Assembly: GCA_045545595.1 (NCBI GenBank)
Contig: JAZQBG010000024.1
Span: 1-39,931, forward strand
Length of the DNA stretch: 39,931 nt
Direction: 5' to 3'
From: SIG205 sp045545595
GTDB lineage: Bacteria; Bacillota_I; Bacilli_A; RF39; UBA660
Made by a program: the position numbers and the translations under genes. The notes below the pieces were generated by a model. That model did not search any database. It was not told the origin of the DNA and saw nothing but the letters and a program-made list of their open reading frames with translations. Shown here piece after piece: positions 8,305 to 18,482 of the stretch. The stretch's first letter is position 1; every line of letters starts with the position of its first letter.

Positions 8305-9546
8305 CTATTCAAAAATATCGCAGTCTTTTTCAAATAGGTCTTTATTTATATAATTATTAATTTCTATTTCTAAGTCGGTATCTTTAGAAATTTCTAATAA
8401 ATCAGATGAATTATATAAGTTATTATCATAACAATCCTTTAAAATATTAATTGTTTTTTTCTTATTAAATTCATCTTTAGAAAGTAAGATTTGTCTGAAA
8501 AAATCTTTAAGCATTTCTAATAATTGTTTAATAAAATTAATTAAATCAATATTTTTTTGTTCTAAATTATTATTTTTTTCTTCAAGTCTTTCAATAGTAT
8601 TTTGTGAATTATTATATCTTCTTTCTAAATCTCTATAGTCATAAGCATATATTTTTAATTCTTCAGAAACATTTTTATAAACAACTTGATTTTGAATTTC
8701 TTCACTATATAAATGTAAAAATTGTAATAAAATATGATAGATTTCTCCATCAATAATCACAGTATCTGTTAAAGGTATTTTCTTAGTTTTATATAGAGCG
8801 CCAGTAATCTTATAATAATCTTTTTCAATTCTTTTTTTACTTTTATACGCTTGTCTTTCATAAAATTTTGTAATACTTTTTAACTGTTGAGTTGTTAAAT
8901 GTTTAGTTCCTGTTCCTTTTTCTCCTCGTTCTAATTTAAATCCTGCATTTGCAAGTCTTTCATAATTTTTATCTTGTAGTACACTTAAATGAATTTTATC
9001 TTTAATATATTCTCGTTTAGAAATAGAGTATTTTTCTTTATTAGCTCGTTTATCAAATTTCTTAACAAGAGGTACAACAACACAATGTAGGTGAGGAGTT
9101 TTTTCGTCCATATGAACTGTTGCATGTATTATGTGTTCTCTAGTATAACCTAAATCATTATAAACAAATTCCATACAAGTATTAGCCCATTTTAATATTT
9201 CATCTTTTGTCATATCTTTAAAGAAGTCGGAATCACTTGTAAACACCATTTCATCTGCTACACAACTTTTAGAATTATCTACCATTCTACTAAAAGATTT
9301 CTTTCTATCACTTCTAGTATTTTTCATTTTTTCTTCGTGTTCTTTTTGATATTCTTTAGTTATTTCATAAAATTTTTCTCTATATTTCTTATTACATTTA
9401 ACAATTTCTATATTATTTTTACTTTCTTCAATTTTAATATCAGGATTAGAATCATAGTGGTCTTTTTCCCGTTTATTATGCTTACCACTATTATCTAAAT
9501 CACTTAAAGTATTTATACTTTGACATCTAAAAATTGGACAACTCAT
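8305..9546 (-). CDS. MobV family relaxase (Mob/Pre, TnpZ-like), element 2
   Basis: This 413-residue plasmid-mobilization-type relaxase would nick oriT and start transfer of element 2. The motif HMDEKTPHLH (145-154) holds the HxxE and HxH residues that bind metal and serve catalysis in the family. The N-terminal half is the relaxase domain; a long coiled coil (about 300-360) and a short C-terminal tail follow. It is uninterrupted, unlike its counterpart in element 1. AAAGGAGAATAATTA precedes the ATG, and the gene starts three bases after the small gene at 9550, so they form one unit. It could also mobilize element 3, which lacks a relaxase. Confidence 0.92.
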   Translation of the reverse strand: MSCPIFRCQSINTLSDLDNSGKHNKREKDHYDSNPDIKIEESKNNIEIVKCNKKYREKFYEITKEYQKEHEEKMKNTRSDRKKSFSRMVDNSKSCVADEMVFTSDSDFFKDMTKDEILKWANTCMEFVYNDLGYTREHIIHATVHMDEKTPHLHCVVVPLVKKFDKRANKEKYSISKREYIKDKIHLSVLQDKNYERLANAGFKLERGEKGTGTKHLTTQQLKSITKFYERQAYKSKKRIEKDYYKITGALYKTKKIPLTDTVIIDGEIYHILLQFLHLYSEEIQNQVVYKNVSEELKIYAYDYRDLERRYNNSQNTIERLEEKNNNLEQKNIDLINFIKQLLEMLKDFFRQILLSKDEFNKKKTINILKDCYDNNLYNSSDLLEISKDTDLEIEINNYINKDLFEKDCDIFE

Positions 9547-9549
9547 TAA

Positions 9550-9741
9550 TTATTCTCCTTTCTTATTATTATCATTTTCTTCTTTTGATTGTTCTAAAAT
9601 TTTATCAATTAGTTCTTGATATTGTTTATCTTTTTTCAAAACTTCTAACATAAGATAATTAGGAATTTCTTCTTTGTTTTCCTTAAAATATTCAAGAATT
9701 TGTGGTACTACTGTTTCAAAAAAGTAGTTAATAATTGTCAT
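9550..9741 (-). CDS. Small hypothetical protein upstream of the MobV gene
   Basis: This acidic, helical protein of about 63 residues has no recognisable family. The frame is open further upstream to 9798, but those codons run through an intrinsic terminator (9763-9787) belonging to the previous gene. The shorter form from the ATG at 9741 is therefore more likely, even though AAAGGAG almost touches this ATG. It is immediately followed by the relaxase gene. By position it could be a relaxosome accessory factor; nothing in the sequence proves this. Confidence 0.55.
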   Translation of the reverse strand: MTIINYFFETVVPQILEYFKENKEEIPNYLMLEVLKKDKQYQELIDKILEQSKEENDNNKKGE

Positions 9742-9762
9742 CTCCTTTCTACCACCAAGACA

Positions 9763-9787
9763 CAAAAAAAGAGCAATTTCTTGCTCT
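9763..9787 (-). terminator. Terminator after the 338-residue gene of element 2
   Basis: AGAGCAA/TTGCTCT stem with loop TTTC (plus strand), followed on the minus strand by seven T. It ends transcripts of the upstream minus-strand gene (9812-10828). Confidence 0.85.
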
Positions 9788-9811
9788 ATATTTATCAATA
9801 TAAAATTTTTA

Positions 9812-10828
9812 TTAATAACTCTTTTTATTTTTACTATATTCTGAATAGTGTTCCTTTACCATTTCAAAAGGAAAAGAACTAGCTATTAAATTAATTAAAA
9901 AATACTTGTTATAAGAGTTGTTATTGTTAAGAATTTCATTCCAGAAAGTTTTTTCTTCTTCATTTTCAATCTGTATATTATCAAGAGGAATATTAGTTTT
10001 TGTTCTTCTTAAAAATGATAAACTTATATTATTTTCATCAACTATTTCATCAATGTTTGAAATTACATCAAAAATATTAAATTCTTTTTCACATGAAATA
10101 GATAAAATCTTTTTCAAGAAAGAATTATACTTTAATGACTGTTGAACATTTCTATTACTAATGAATCTATCCATTCCATATTCTTCAAAAGTAAATCCAT
10201 ATTTATCTGTTACACCGGAAACTCTTTCTTGTTCACTATTTAACCACATACAAATTCTATCATCTGTGTTTTCTACTGTATATCCTAACTGATTAATAAA
10301 TGTTTCAACAAAACAATCTACATAATCTCCTATATAGGGTATTATATATGCATTTGGATTGTTACTTTTTATAGTTTCATATTCTACGATTGGACATAAT
10401 AAATAGCAGTTTGTTATATTTTTAGTTCCTTTAAATTCAACATCATTAGCACAAAAACGAGAGATTTTTTTGAATTCATCCTCATTACCAGGTACAACTA
10501 TTGCATATTTTCTATTGTTAAATCCATAGATATCATCTCTATTTCTACCACGAACTTCACAATTTAAAGAAAAGTGAATATAATCATCTCCAACAGGATA
10601 ATCATATTTAAATGGAATATTAAATAATATTCCGTTTTCTGTATAAGTTGCACCAGAACTAAATGTGGATTTTATTTCATTATTATTAGGTGGATAGTTA
10701 GTTTTATGAACAAAAACAAAGTCATTTTCTGAACTATAAATTTTATTGTTATCGCTTTTTTCTTGTTGTTTTTTAAATGCTTTTATATCATCAATTGTTA
10801 AAGGATTAGTTAAATAGTTTCTTTCCAT
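9812..10828 (-). CDS. Hypothetical protein between recombinase and relaxase, element 2
   Basis: This 338-residue soluble protein is not recognised. The start at 10828 (MERNYLTNP) has GTGAGGTACAAT ahead of it; an upstream ATG at 10867 has no such site. The middle region is rich in aromatic and acidic residues and the last third is helical. It has its own terminator and starts just downstream of the recombinase-gene stop region (10871), so it can be read as the second gene of the recombinase transcript. It is not an obvious mobilization protein. A passenger or an accessory factor are both possible. Confidence 0.65.
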   Translation of the reverse strand: MERNYLTNPLTIDDIKAFKKQQEKSDNNKIYSSENDFVFVHKTNYPPNNNEIKSTFSSGATYTENGILFNIPFKYDYPVGDDYIHFSLNCEVRGRNRDDIYGFNNRKYAIVVPGNEDEFKKISRFCANDVEFKGTKNITNCYLLCPIVEYETIKSNNPNAYIIPYIGDYVDCFVETFINQLGYTVENTDDRICMWLNSEQERVSGVTDKYGFTFEEYGMDRFISNRNVQQSLKYNSFLKKILSISCEKEFNIFDVISNIDEIVDENNISLSFLRRTKTNIPLDNIQIENEEEKTFWNEILNNNNSYNKYFLINLIASSFPFEMVKEHYSEYSKNKKSY

Positions 10829-10870
10829 ATTGTACCTCACTTCTACATTATAATTATATTTTATCATATT

Positions 10871-12610
10871 TTAGCCATTTATTAGCAATAAAGTGTATTT
10901 ATCCTTATCAAATTTATGATTCTTTTTATTAGGAATTATCTGTAATAGATTATTATTGTTATCTAGTTCATCAAGATTTAATTTATCCTTTTCTATTGTT
11001 ATAGGTGAGATATTATAAAATTTACTTAATGAAGTAATATATTTATCTATATCTTTTTTAGTTTTTTCATTAGATAAAATAATATCTCTATCATTAATAC
11101 TAATTGCCATATCAAAACAATCATTTCTAAACATATAACCAATGTTCATAATTTCTTTTTTATTAATATTTATCTTTTTGATAACTATTTCATCTTTAAC
11201 TTTTTCTATTTCAATAGAGTCTATATATTTCATAATTAGTTTGGATTTTTGTTCTTTAGTAAGTTTATTCCATAGTCCATTCTTTCTAGCATAATAAGAT
11301 TTATATTTCATTTTTTCTAATTGAAATAAGTTATAATACAGATTTAAATCTTGTTTATGATTTTCATTGTTGTTAGTATTATTTAGTTGATTAAGTTTTA
11401 ATTCTATATCACTTATTTGTGATTTTATAGATTGTTCATCTTTTATAAATTCATCCTTATCAATTAAGTCATCTAAATAGGCTTCTTTTATCTTTTTGAG
11501 TTTCTTATTGCATTTGTCTAACATCTTATTATATTTGTCTATTTCAATGCTTAAATCTTCGTTAAAAAAGGATTTGAAGTTATTATCAATAAGTAGATAA
11601 TAATCTAACATATCGTTTAAAAATAGCATTAAAGATTTTTCAATTTTCTTTTCATTAATTCTAGTATTACAACAATTACATTTATAATAAATTTGAGTAG
11701 GTTTATTCTTTGAAGTAGAGGAAGAACCACCCATAATTTTATTACATTTAGAACATACTATTTTCTGCATATAAACATAAGTGTGCTTTCTAGTATAATT
11801 CTTTAGATTTCTTTCTTTTTGTGTTTGTACCATTTTAAAAGTTTCTTTATCGATGATAGCGGGGCATACATCTTCTAAATAAATTGGTTCTGTATTCTTT
11901 GCTCTTTTTCCATATAAATAATCTCCACAATAAATATAGTTGGCTAACATTCTATCAATAGTAGTAGTTCTCCAATTTCTATTAAGAGCATTTTTATTAT
12001 TTAGGTTTTTAGTTATAGTGCAAACGGATAATCCATTAACATAGTCATCAAATATTTCTTTTACCACCTCACTTTCTAAATCATCAATAACTAATTCCTT
12101 ATTGATTTTTCTATAACCAATAGGGGCTTTACCACAAAAATGTCCATTCTTTGCGGCACCTTTTAATCCGAATTTAGTTCTTTCTGAAGTTCTTTCAATT
12201 TCTAGTTGAGCAAGTATAGTAGTCATTCTAATGAAAAATACACCCATAGCAGTATCTGTATTAATTTCTTCATTAACACTATCTAAGCTACAATTATATT
12301 CTTCTATAAGTTTACGAATGACTTCTAAATCTTGAATTGACCTTGTAAGTCTATCTAGTTTATGAACAATAATCCTATTAATCTTTCCATCTTTCAAATC
12401 CTGAATCATTTCTTGAAATTTAGGACGATTCATATTCTTTGCTGAAACACCTTCCTCACGATAGACTTTGTAAATTTGATAATTCTTATACTCACATAAT
12501 CTTTTCATCTCTTCTTCTTGCTCATCTAAACTAAATCCTTCACGGACTTGATCGTCGGTCGAAACACGAGGATAAAGTCCTGCAATAACGTTCTTTCTTT
12601 CTGTGTTCAT
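10871..12610 (-). CDS. Large serine recombinase (TnpX-like), element 2
   Basis: This 579-residue recombinase has the resolvase domain motif LYPRVSTDDQ with nucleophile Ser17, and an ERTSERTKFGLKGA segment near 140. A Recombinase domain, a Cys4 zinc ribbon (CSKC near 287, CNCC near 317), a coiled coil (about 345-405) and a C-terminal tail follow. It resembles the recombinases of elements 1 and 3 but is clearly diverged from both, and shorter by about 35-60 residues. This makes three independent arrivals more likely than local duplication. The ATG at 12610 follows AGAAAGGAGAAAAAGAAAAT. An intrinsic terminator precedes this site by about 25 bases. Confidence 0.92.
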   Translation of the reverse strand: MNTERKNVIAGLYPRVSTDDQVREGFSLDEQEEEMKRLCEYKNYQIYKVYREEGVSAKNMNRPKFQEMIQDLKDGKINRIIVHKLDRLTRSIQDLEVIRKLIEEYNCSLDSVNEEINTDTAMGVFFIRMTTILAQLEIERTSERTKFGLKGAAKNGHFCGKAPIGYRKINKELVIDDLESEVVKEIFDDYVNGLSVCTITKNLNNKNALNRNWRTTTIDRMLANYIYCGDYLYGKRAKNTEPIYLEDVCPAIIDKETFKMVQTQKERNLKNYTRKHTYVYMQKIVCSKCNKIMGGSSSTSKNKPTQIYYKCNCCNTRINEKKIEKSLMLFLNDMLDYYLLIDNNFKSFFNEDLSIEIDKYNKMLDKCNKKLKKIKEAYLDDLIDKDEFIKDEQSIKSQISDIELKLNQLNNTNNNENHKQDLNLYYNLFQLEKMKYKSYYARKNGLWNKLTKEQKSKLIMKYIDSIEIEKVKDEIVIKKININKKEIMNIGYMFRNDCFDMAISINDRDIILSNEKTKKDIDKYITSLSKFYNISPITIEKDKLNLDELDNNNNLLQIIPNKKNHKFDKDKYTLLLING

Positions 12611-12650
12611 ATTTTCTTTTTCTCCTTTCTATTTTTTATTTTTGAACAAC

Positions 12651-12678
12651 AAAAAACACAAGAGAATTTCCCTTGTGT
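12651..12678 (-). terminator. Attenuator-like terminator in the element 2 recombinase leader
   Basis: ACACAAG/CTTGTGT stem, followed on the minus strand by TTTTTTG, lies about 40 bases upstream of the recombinase ATG and ahead of its ribosome binding site. Its position matches the hairpins of elements 1 and 3, but the sequence differs. Confidence 0.8.
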
Positions 12679-12869
12679 AAGAACTACTAAACACCATATA
12701 TACGACTAAAAAATATGCCTATCGACAATTGTCGTATATTACCATAATATCACATTTTAACCGGAAAGTAAATGGCAACTTTTTTGTAAAAATATTCAAA
12801 AAACGCTCTTAAACCCTTATAAAATAAAGGAAAAATAAATTTTAAAAAAAATTCAATTTTTTTCATTTT

Positions 12870-13151
12870 TCACAATTTTAGAACTAAATCAGATAATTTG
12901 CTTAAAGTTATAATTTCGTGACTATCTATTGCATATAAGTTGTTATCATCTTCATAAGAAATTAGGATTAAACAAGATGCTTCATTACTAATAATAATCT
13001 TATGTGGCTCTTTTATAGATAGGTTAGTTTTATCAAAATGAATATTTTTACCTGATATGAAATCTAAATGTAATTTTGATATTTTAGGTATTTTAGTAAT
13101 CTTATCCTTAACACTTAAAGGAAATTCTAAATGTTCTATGGCTATTTTCAT
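12870..13151 (-). CDS. Small EPHK-motif protein upstream of the serine recombinase, element 2
   Basis: This 93-residue protein is the most divergent of the three. It keeps TNL (42-44), EPHKIII (48-54) and a C-terminal LSKLSDLV helix. Its N-terminal third differs from the element 1 and 3 copies. AAAGGAGGATTAACAA precedes the ATG. About 260 bases separate it from the recombinase, including a likely promoter (TATTAT near 12740) and the attenuator hairpin. It shares position and motif with the other two, so the function should be common; that function is unknown. Confidence 0.7.
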   Translation of the reverse strand: MKIAIEHLEFPLSVKDKITKIPKISKLHLDFISGKNIHFDKTNLSIKEPHKIIISNEASCLILISYEDDNNLYAIDSHEIITLSKLSDLVLKL

Positions 13152-13180
13152 TTGTTAATCCTCCTTTCATATATGAAAAA

Positions 13181-13206
13181 ATCCCATATCAACAAGTGAT
13201 ATAGGA
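13181..13206 (-). terminator. Terminator just upstream of the element 2 small gene
   Basis: ATCCCATATC/GATATAGGAT stem (one mismatch) with a 6-base T run on the minus strand. It lies directly ahead of the AAAGGAGG site of the small gene. Confidence 0.7.
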
Positions 13207-13223
13207 TATTCTATAAAAATAAA

Positions 13224-13243
13224 ACTCACACAAAAGTGTGAGT
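13224..13243 (-). terminator. Second terminator next to the element 2 attachment junction
   Basis: ACTCACAC/GTGTGAGT perfect 8-bp stem with loop AAAA (plus strand). T-rich sequence follows on the minus strand. It lies about 10 bases inside the element from junction 2. Confidence 0.75.
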
Positions 13244-13253
13244 AATTCTCTCA

Positions 13254-13260
13254 ATGGAGC
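13254..13260. other. Attachment junction 2 (element 2 / element 3)
   Basis: CAATGGAGC (13252-13260) is identical to junction 1, and ATGGAGC also matches the tRNA-Gly end. It separates the recombinase end of element 2 from the cargo of element 3. Confidence 0.7.
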
Positions 13261-13368
13261 CTTAACTATACACGTATGCGAAATTAAGACTATAAGATTT
13301 GATTAAATCTCTCTGATAAATTCATTATATCATTTTATTATATAATTTCAAGGGAGTATAGAAAAAAA

Positions 13369-13398
13369 TTGTATTTTAATGTATAATAATTTTATAAT
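13369..13398 (+). promoter_or_regulatory. Promoter of the DUF4145 gene
   Basis: TTGTAT (13369-13374) and TATAAT (13393-13398) with 18-bp spacing, about 28 bases upstream of the GGGGAGG ribosome binding site and ATG. Confidence 0.65.
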
Positions 13399-13425
13399 TA
13401 TACTTAAATTTGGGGAGGTAATAGT

Positions 13426-14097
13426 ATGGTTGAAGTTGTATATAAAGAAAAAACATTTTTAAATACTTCTACTACTACATTGGATAATAAAAAACACATG
13501 AAAGTATCAACGTGTCCTTATTGTAATATTAGTACTGACGCAACACGAGTAGGAATTAAACCTTTTACTATTGAAAATGGTTTAATTGCTGATGTAACGT
13601 ATAAATGTACTAGTTGTGATAAAGTTTTTCATGTTTCATATGTAAAATTAAATGATGAAAATATGTTTAATCCATATAGTGTTTATCCTAATTTTCAAGG
13701 TCGTGAATTTAGTGATGAAATTAAAAACATTTCTCCTAGATTTGTTAAACTTTATAATCAAGCATATAAAGCAGAATATGATAATAATCTTGAATTAGCA
13801 GGATGCGGGTATAGAAATGCTATTGAAGTTTTAATAAAAGATTTCGCTATTAACGTTTTAAAAGAGAAAAAAGAAGATGTTGTGAAAATAAAATTATATG
13901 GTGCTATTGAAAAATATTTATCAGATATAGATATGAGTAAGTGTGCAGATGTAGTTAGAATATTAGGAAATGATAACACACATTATGAGCGAGATTATGA
14001 AAATATAGATTTTAAAGTGTTAAAACAATATTTAAATATTTTTATTGAAATGATAGAGGTACAAATAAAAATTAAAAATCCACCAGTTAGTAGATAA
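13426..14097 (+). CDS. Zinc-ribbon plus DUF4145 domain protein, element 3 cargo
   Basis: This 223-residue protein has an N-terminal Cys4 zinc ribbon (CPYC near 28-31, CTSC near 62-65), then a helical DUF4145 domain. That domain shows LAGCGYRNAIEVLIKDFA (about 125-142) and the late GNDNTHY motif (about 185-191). DUF4145 domains are HEPN-related and often occur in restriction or defence loci or as mobile-element passengers; the activity of this one is unknown. It has its own promoter and a strong GGGGAGG site. The NTF2-like gene follows after 37 bases. I infer a defence or addiction-type cargo with low certainty. Confidence 0.75.
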   Translation: MVEVVYKEKTFLNTSTTTLDNKKHMKVSTCPYCNISTDATRVGIKPFTIENGLIADVTYKCTSCDKVFHVSYVKLNDENMFNPYSVYPNFQGREFSDEIKNISPRFVKLYNQAYKAEYDNNLELAGCGYRNAIEVLIKDFAINVLKEKKEDVVKIKLYGAIEKYLSDIDMSKCADVVRILGNDNTHYERDYENIDFKVLKQYLNIFIEMIEVQIKIKNPPVSR

Positions 14098-14134
14098 CAA
14101 AAATTTATAAAATTTAAATATACAGGAGGAAAAA

Positions 14135-14479
14135 ATGAATAGAGAGTTTGCAGAAGAATGGTTAAAGAAATTAAAAGAATATTGGGTTAATAAAGATATA
14201 GAAAGAGCAGTTTCCTTATTTTCTAAAACAACATTTTATCAAGAAACACCATTTATGGAACCTTACACTACTATTGAAGAAATAAATCAAGAGTGGCAAC
14301 ATATAAAAGATGAAAATATACAAGATATTGAGTTAAAAGTATTGGCAATAGATAATAATACTTTAATTGCAGAATGGTTATTAAAACAAAATAATCAATA
14401 TTTTGATGGAATATATGAAATAAAATTCAACGATAATTTAGAATGTATCTATTTTAAAAGTTGGGAAATGGTAAAATGA
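14135..14479 (+). CDS. NTF2/SnoaL-like small protein
   Basis: This 114-residue protein has the cystatin-like alpha+beta pattern of the NTF2/SnoaL superfamily. An N-terminal helix (FAEEWLKKLKEYWVNKD) is followed by RAVSLFSKTTFYQETPFMEP and antiparallel strands (LIAEWLL, FDGIYEIKF). Such domains bind small hydrophobic ligands or act as enzymes on them. An AGGAGGAAAAA site precedes the ATG. The stop overlaps the start of the MFS gene by four bases (ATGA), so both are made together. The protein may handle the compound exported by its partner. Confidence 0.7.
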   Translation: MNREFAEEWLKKLKEYWVNKDIERAVSLFSKTTFYQETPFMEPYTTIEEINQEWQHIKDENIQDIELKVLAIDNNTLIAEWLLKQNNQYFDGIYEIKFNDNLECIYFKSWEMVK

Positions 14480-15621
14480 TGAATAAGAAATATGTTAGTT
14501 TAATTTATTTATATACATTTTTATCTACTTTTATCCTTTTTTACTCGTGTGATACACTATATTATTTAGAAAAAGGAATATCTTCAAGTGGATATATGTT
14601 TTTTGTAACAATTTCATATTTTATAAAAGTTATTTTAGAAATACCATCAGGAATTTTGGCTGATAAATACAGCAAGAAAAAAATATTATTTATAGGTAAT
14701 GCATTATTCTTAATTTCTACTTTGTTATTCATTATTTCTAAATCATATGCCTTATTTGTTTTAGCTATAATCATTAGTTCTGTAAATAATTGTATAACAA
14801 CTGGTATAGCAAACTCATTATTATATGATTTTAATAATAAAGAAGATAAATTTAATAAATTAATTTTTAGAAATTCTTTTTCCTATAATATCTCTTATAT
14901 GCTAGCAATGATATTGGGAGGTATTGTTGGTCATAAATATGGTCTTATTAACACTTATTATTTAACCTTAATTCCTACAATAATTAATTTTATTATTATA
15001 TGTTTAATTAAAGAACCAAAGAAAAGTAATAATGATACAGTTATTAATAAGTCAATATTTAAAAATGCTTTAGTAGAGATTAAAAATAATCCTACAATAA
15101 TAAATATGATAATAACAAATTCAATTATTTTTTCTATTATTAAAATTGTTGAAGAAAGCCATCCGGATTATTCTAATTCTCTAGGAATAAGTGTTTTTGA
15201 AATAGGAATATATACATCCTTAATACTTGTTTTTTGTATTATTGGAAATTATATTGGAAGCAAAATAAAAAAAGATTCTTACAGTAAAATAATAAGATTT
15301 AATCCATTCTTTTGTGGGTTATGTATCTTTTTATTAGGAATTTTAAATAGTTATTATGGAATATTATTTTTACTGTTATTTTATATTTTCTCAGAAAGTT
15401 TCGATAACATTTTTTTAACAATAGTTCATGATAGCGTGACTTCTAAATCAAGGGTAACAATAGAATCAATTATTTCTTTAATTCTATGTGTATGTGGTTT
15501 GATTTTAAGTGTTTTATCATCATTGGCATTAAAGCAGATAGAATTATATCAACTATATGTAGTTTTAGGATCAGTAATAATAATTTATGGTATTATTAAT
15601 TTAGTGACAAATAAAAAATAA
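14476..15621 (+). CDS. MFS-family efflux transporter
   Basis: This 381-residue membrane protein has about twelve hydrophobic segments. Between helices 2 and 3 it has the MFS motif A equivalent GILADKYSKKKILFIGN. I take the ATG in the ATGA overlap with the NTF2-like gene (14476); ATG 14479 is the next in-frame codon. The protein resembles small drug:proton antiporters, and a transporter on a mobilizable element suggests drug or bacteriocin export. The substrate is unknown. A strong bidirectional terminator follows at 15657. Confidence 0.85.
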   Translation: MMNKKYVSLIYLYTFLSTFILFYSCDTLYYLEKGISSSGYMFFVTISYFIKVILEIPSGILADKYSKKKILFIGNALFLISTLLFIISKSYALFVLAIIISSVNNCITTGIANSLLYDFNNKEDKFNKLIFRNSFSYNISYMLAMILGGIVGHKYGLINTYYLTLIPTIINFIIICLIKEPKKSNNDTVINKSIFKNALVEIKNNPTIINMIITNSIIFSIIKIVEESHPDYSNSLGISVFEIGIYTSLILVFCIIGNYIGSKIKKDSYSKIIRFNPFFCGLCIFLLGILNSYYGILFLLLFYIFSESFDNIFLTIVHDSVTSKSRVTIESIISLILCVCGLILSVLSSLALKQIELYQLYVVLGSVIIIYGIINLVTNKK

Positions 15622-15656
15622 TATTAAAATGTATTAAATCATAAATTAATATAATT

Positions 15657-15684
15657 AAAGACAATGCTAGTTGGCATTGTCTTT
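15657..15684. terminator. Bidirectional terminator between the MFS and MobC-like genes
   Basis: AAAGACAATGC/GCATTGTCTTT, an 11-bp perfect stem with loop TAGTTG. It serves the plus-strand MFS gene and contains the stop of the minus-strand MobC-like gene. Confidence 0.85.
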
Positions 15685-16038
15685 GTCATTTTCGATTGGT
15701 ATATATTTTTTTAGTGTAGTATTTTGTAATTTTAAATATTCAATTTTAGTTCCAATTGCTCGTTCATCTTCAAAATATCCAAGATAATGAAATTTATTTT
15801 TTACTTTAATTAAACATTCGATATTTTCTTCTAATGCTTTAGCGATATTCTCCATGATATATTCTTCTTTTTTAGGTTTAGGCTCTTCTTTGACTGCTGG
15901 AATTTTAATCTCATATCCAACAATTAAATTTCTAATATATTCAGATTGAGATAAGTTTAATTTTGAAGAGTCTCTTTTTAAAATAAATTTTTCATCATCA
16001 CTTAAAAATACATTAACTTTATTATTTCTTATTCTCAT
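15667..16038 (-). CDS. MobC-like ribbon-helix-helix mobilization protein
   Basis: This 123-residue protein has an N-terminal RHH pattern: a strand VNVFLSDDEKFIL, then a helix, then LNLSQSEYIRNLIVG (about 27-41). This is the form of plasmid mobilization accessory proteins (MobC type) that bind oriT and help the relaxase. The C-terminal half is charged and helical. AGAAAGGAGATTTTAAATT precedes the ATG. No relaxase gene accompanies it in element 3, which would be explained if it marks an oriT for a relaxase supplied in trans. A simple RHH regulator is the alternative. Confidence 0.7.
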   Translation of the reverse strand: MRIRNNKVNVFLSDDEKFILKRDSSKLNLSQSEYIRNLIVGYEIKIPAVKEEPKPKKEEYIMENIAKALEENIECLIKVKNKFHYLGYFEDERAIGTKIEYLKLQNTTLKKYIPIENDKDNAN

Positions 16039-16069
16039 AATTTAAAATCTCCTTTCTAAACATTAAGGG

Positions 16070-16085
16070 TATGGGAATTCCCATA
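16070..16085. repeat. Perfect 16-bp palindrome TATGGGAATTCCCATA
   Basis: It lies in the 107-base gap between the MobC-like and tnpV genes, just upstream of the RHH protein's own ribosome binding site. It is a good operator for a dimeric RHH protein or part of an oriT. Confidence 0.5.
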
Positions 16086-16132
16086 TACGAATTTGTACGG
16101 GAGTATAAATTCAGTGCTTGCCAGACAAAATA

Positions 16133-16150
16133 TGTGAGTACGTACTCACA
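16133..16150. repeat. Perfect 18-bp palindrome TGTGAGTACGTACTCACA
   Basis: It is directly downstream of tnpV on the minus strand, followed there by ATATTTTG. The T run is weak, so it may be a terminator of the recombinase-tnpV transcript, or an oriT or protein-binding palindrome. Confidence 0.5.
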
Positions 16151-16508
16151 CATTTTTCGTATAAATTAATTCTTTTAAGATGATTTCTTCTGCTGTATTT
16201 TTATAATTATTTATTAATTTTAACCATTCAAGTTGGTTTATTTCTTTACTTTTTTCAGATAGTTTTTCATCTGATTTTTTATAACTTTCCATCAAAGTAT
16301 TTAATAAATTTTCTGCATTTTTACTTACTGAAACAAGATGATTAGTAAGTTCATCTTTCATTAAAAGTGTAGTATAAAGTGCTTTTTTATGTGTTTTTAA
16401 ATAATCAAGTCTTAACATTCCATACTTATTAATTGTTCCTTTTTTATTATCATTTAAAGTTAGATTTGGTAATTTATAATCACCAGTTTTTATATATTTT
16501 AATTCCAT
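16146..16508 (-). CDS. tnpV: TnpV, transposon-encoded accessory protein
   Basis: This 120-residue protein fits the TnpV family, named from Tn4451/Tn4453. It has an N-terminal YIKTGDYKLPNLTL, then INKYGMLRLDYLKTHKKALY (about 26-45), and ends with QLEWLKLINNYKNTAEEI and LKELIY (about 92-116). TnpV regularly lies next to TnpX-type large serine recombinases; its role is not settled. Here the gene begins four bases after the recombinase stop, so both are one transcription unit. AAGAAAGGAAATGCTTAAATT precedes the ATG. This gene is the best family marker that the elements are Tn4451-like. Confidence 0.85.
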   Translation of the reverse strand: MELKYIKTGDYKLPNLTLNDNKKGTINKYGMLRLDYLKTHKKALYTTLLMKDELTNHLVSVSKNAENLLNTLMESYKKSDEKLSEKSKEINQLEWLKLINNYKNTAEEIILKELIYTKNV

Positions 16509-16511
16509 AAT

Positions 16512-18434
<1,923 letters not shown>

Positions 18435-18482
18435 CACGACAAAATAAACCAATATTGTGGGAGTATATAAACTCTCAACTAA

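Larger units (their letters stand above)
4968..13257. mobile_element. Element 2: complete Tn4451-like integrative mobilizable element
   Basis: This element of about 8.3 kb lies between two CAATGGAGC junctions (4963-4971 and 13252-13260). It carries a four-gene plus-strand cargo operon (5144-8217), a MobV relaxase with a small upstream partner, an unknown 338-residue protein, a large serine recombinase and the shared small EPHK protein. The short direct repeats contain a GA dinucleotide, the kind of core used by TnpX-type large serine recombinases. It has no conjugation machinery, so transfer would need a helper. Confidence 0.75.
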
